Below, one piece after another: positions 16,353 to 16,660 of a stretch of 16,660 bases of DNA. The stretch is taken from positions 1 through 16,660 of the forward strand of contig JAGIAF010000023.1 in assembly GCA_017745015.1 (NCBI GenBank), given 5' to 3'. The position numbers and the translations under genes are program-made. The notes below the pieces were generated by a model, which had not been told where the DNA came from, did not search any database, and saw only the letters and a program-made list of their open reading frames with translations. This DNA is from Bdellovibrio sp. Lineage in GTDB: Bacteria; Bdellovibrionota; Bdellovibrionia; Bdellovibrionales; Bdellovibrionaceae. Every line of letters starts with the position of its first letter. The stretch's first letter is position 1.

Positions 16353-16357
16353 GAATT
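16338..16357. promoter_or_regulatory. Operator-like palindrome O2
   Basis: AATTCGAT-GCAT-ATCGAATT is an inverted repeat with eight-base arms and the same TTCGAT-N4-ATCGAA core as O1. Its centre is 43 bp from that of O1, about four helical turns. It lies 25 bases before the + strand gene start at 16383. Confidence 0.72.
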
Positions 16358-16382
16358 GAATATAAATACCCAGGAGGGTTTA

Positions 16383-16660
16383 ATGAAAGCGGTTTTAGTA
16401 GGTTTATTTGCGATCGTCCTAAGCTCAGTGGTATCTGCTAATGGAATCGACAAGTCTTTTTTGCCAGTTCCGGAATGGCTAAAGCCCAAAGCAGCGATTA
16501 TGGGTGGCATTTCTGACTGTCAGAATATTTCTCCCTACTACGATGAATATCTGATTTACACGGAGGCTCTATCGAGGGTGGTGTCTGTGACCTATTTCAC
16601 AAACCCAACTTGTGAAGCCTATATTAAAAGCAAAATCGATACGTCCAATATTCGCTTTGT
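16383..16660 (+). CDS. Exported protein of unknown function (5' part only)
   Basis: An open frame starts at the ATG at 16383 with GGAGG (16373-16377) five bases upstream. It runs off the window, giving 92 codons plus two bases. A signal peptide covers about residues 1-19 (MKAVLVGLFAIVLSSVVSA, cleavage before NG), so the mature protein is periplasmic or secreted. The visible mature part includes SFLPVPEWLKPKAAIMGG and has two cysteines (in SDCQN and PTCEA) about 30 residues apart, which could pair. No domain is recognised. It is divergent from the ArsR-type operon and faces O2, so it is the likely regulated target. Its full length and function need sequence beyond the window. Confidence 0.8.
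   Translation, partial: MKAVLVGLFAIVLSSVVSANGIDKSFLPVPEWLKPKAAIMGGISDCQNISPYYDEYLIYTEALSRVVSVTYFTNPTCEAYIKSKIDTSNIRF

Noticed and set aside
16361..16366. TATAAA as the -10 box of the + strand gene at 16383
   Set aside because: No -35 lies at a workable distance, and transcription would begin inside the ribosome site. The box overlapping O2 is preferred, though it matches poorly.
16280..16510. N-terminal extension of the minus-strand 128-residue protein
   Set aside because: It would run through both palindromes and the signal peptide of the divergent gene; the ATG at 16279 has a properly spaced ribosome site.

Overview
The window reads as chromosome from a Gram-negative, respiring bacterium. 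By resemblance it fits the Bdellovibrio group or a relative. This rests on remembered protein similarity, many Sec-exported proteins of unknown function and a PilZ protein, and no database was searched. Almost every gene is on the + strand, except one small gene in the middle and a two-gene operon at the right end.

Region 1 (1-7760) is a complete six-gene operon for alternative complex III, the cytochrome-bc1-independent quinol:electron acceptor oxidoreductase. It holds actA (pentaheme cytochrome c), actB (molybdopterin-like domain fused to an iron-sulfur domain), actC and actF (NrfD-like membrane subunits), actD (DUF3341) and actE (monoheme cytochrome c). The genes overlap or lie within 17 bases of each other. 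The operon ends in a UUCG-loop terminator followed by two copies of a 66-bp unit, each carrying a further terminator hairpin. The tail of a gene lying upstream of the window ends at about base 50.

Region 2 (7760-11970) is accessory. It holds an exported protein with three regular four-cysteine repeats, a small charged exported protein on the minus strand, and a PilZ protein (a likely cyclic-di-GMP binder). It also holds a 734-residue exported protein whose C-terminal third carries an apparently complete PI3/4-kinase/HipA/FAM20-like kinase signature. This last gene is the most striking item in the window.

Region 3 (11970-15300) is translation housekeeping. thrS has a leader hairpin and no clear Shine-Dalgarno. 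infC starts at an AUU codon behind a strong Shine-Dalgarno, the classic autoregulated IF3 start. The usual rpmI-rplT genes do not follow; a strong terminator and a multi-spanning membrane protein (COG2426-like) come next.

Region 4 (15300-16660) is a divergent regulatory locus. A translationally coupled minus-strand pair encodes an unknown 128-residue protein and an ArsR-type repressor with a DUF2087 tail. It faces an exported protein of unknown function that runs off the window. Between them lie two matching palindromes, TTCGAT-N4-ATCGAA, 43 bp apart and placed symmetrically around a shared TTGTCAA/TTGACAA -35 sequence. This looks like an autoregulated divergent switch.
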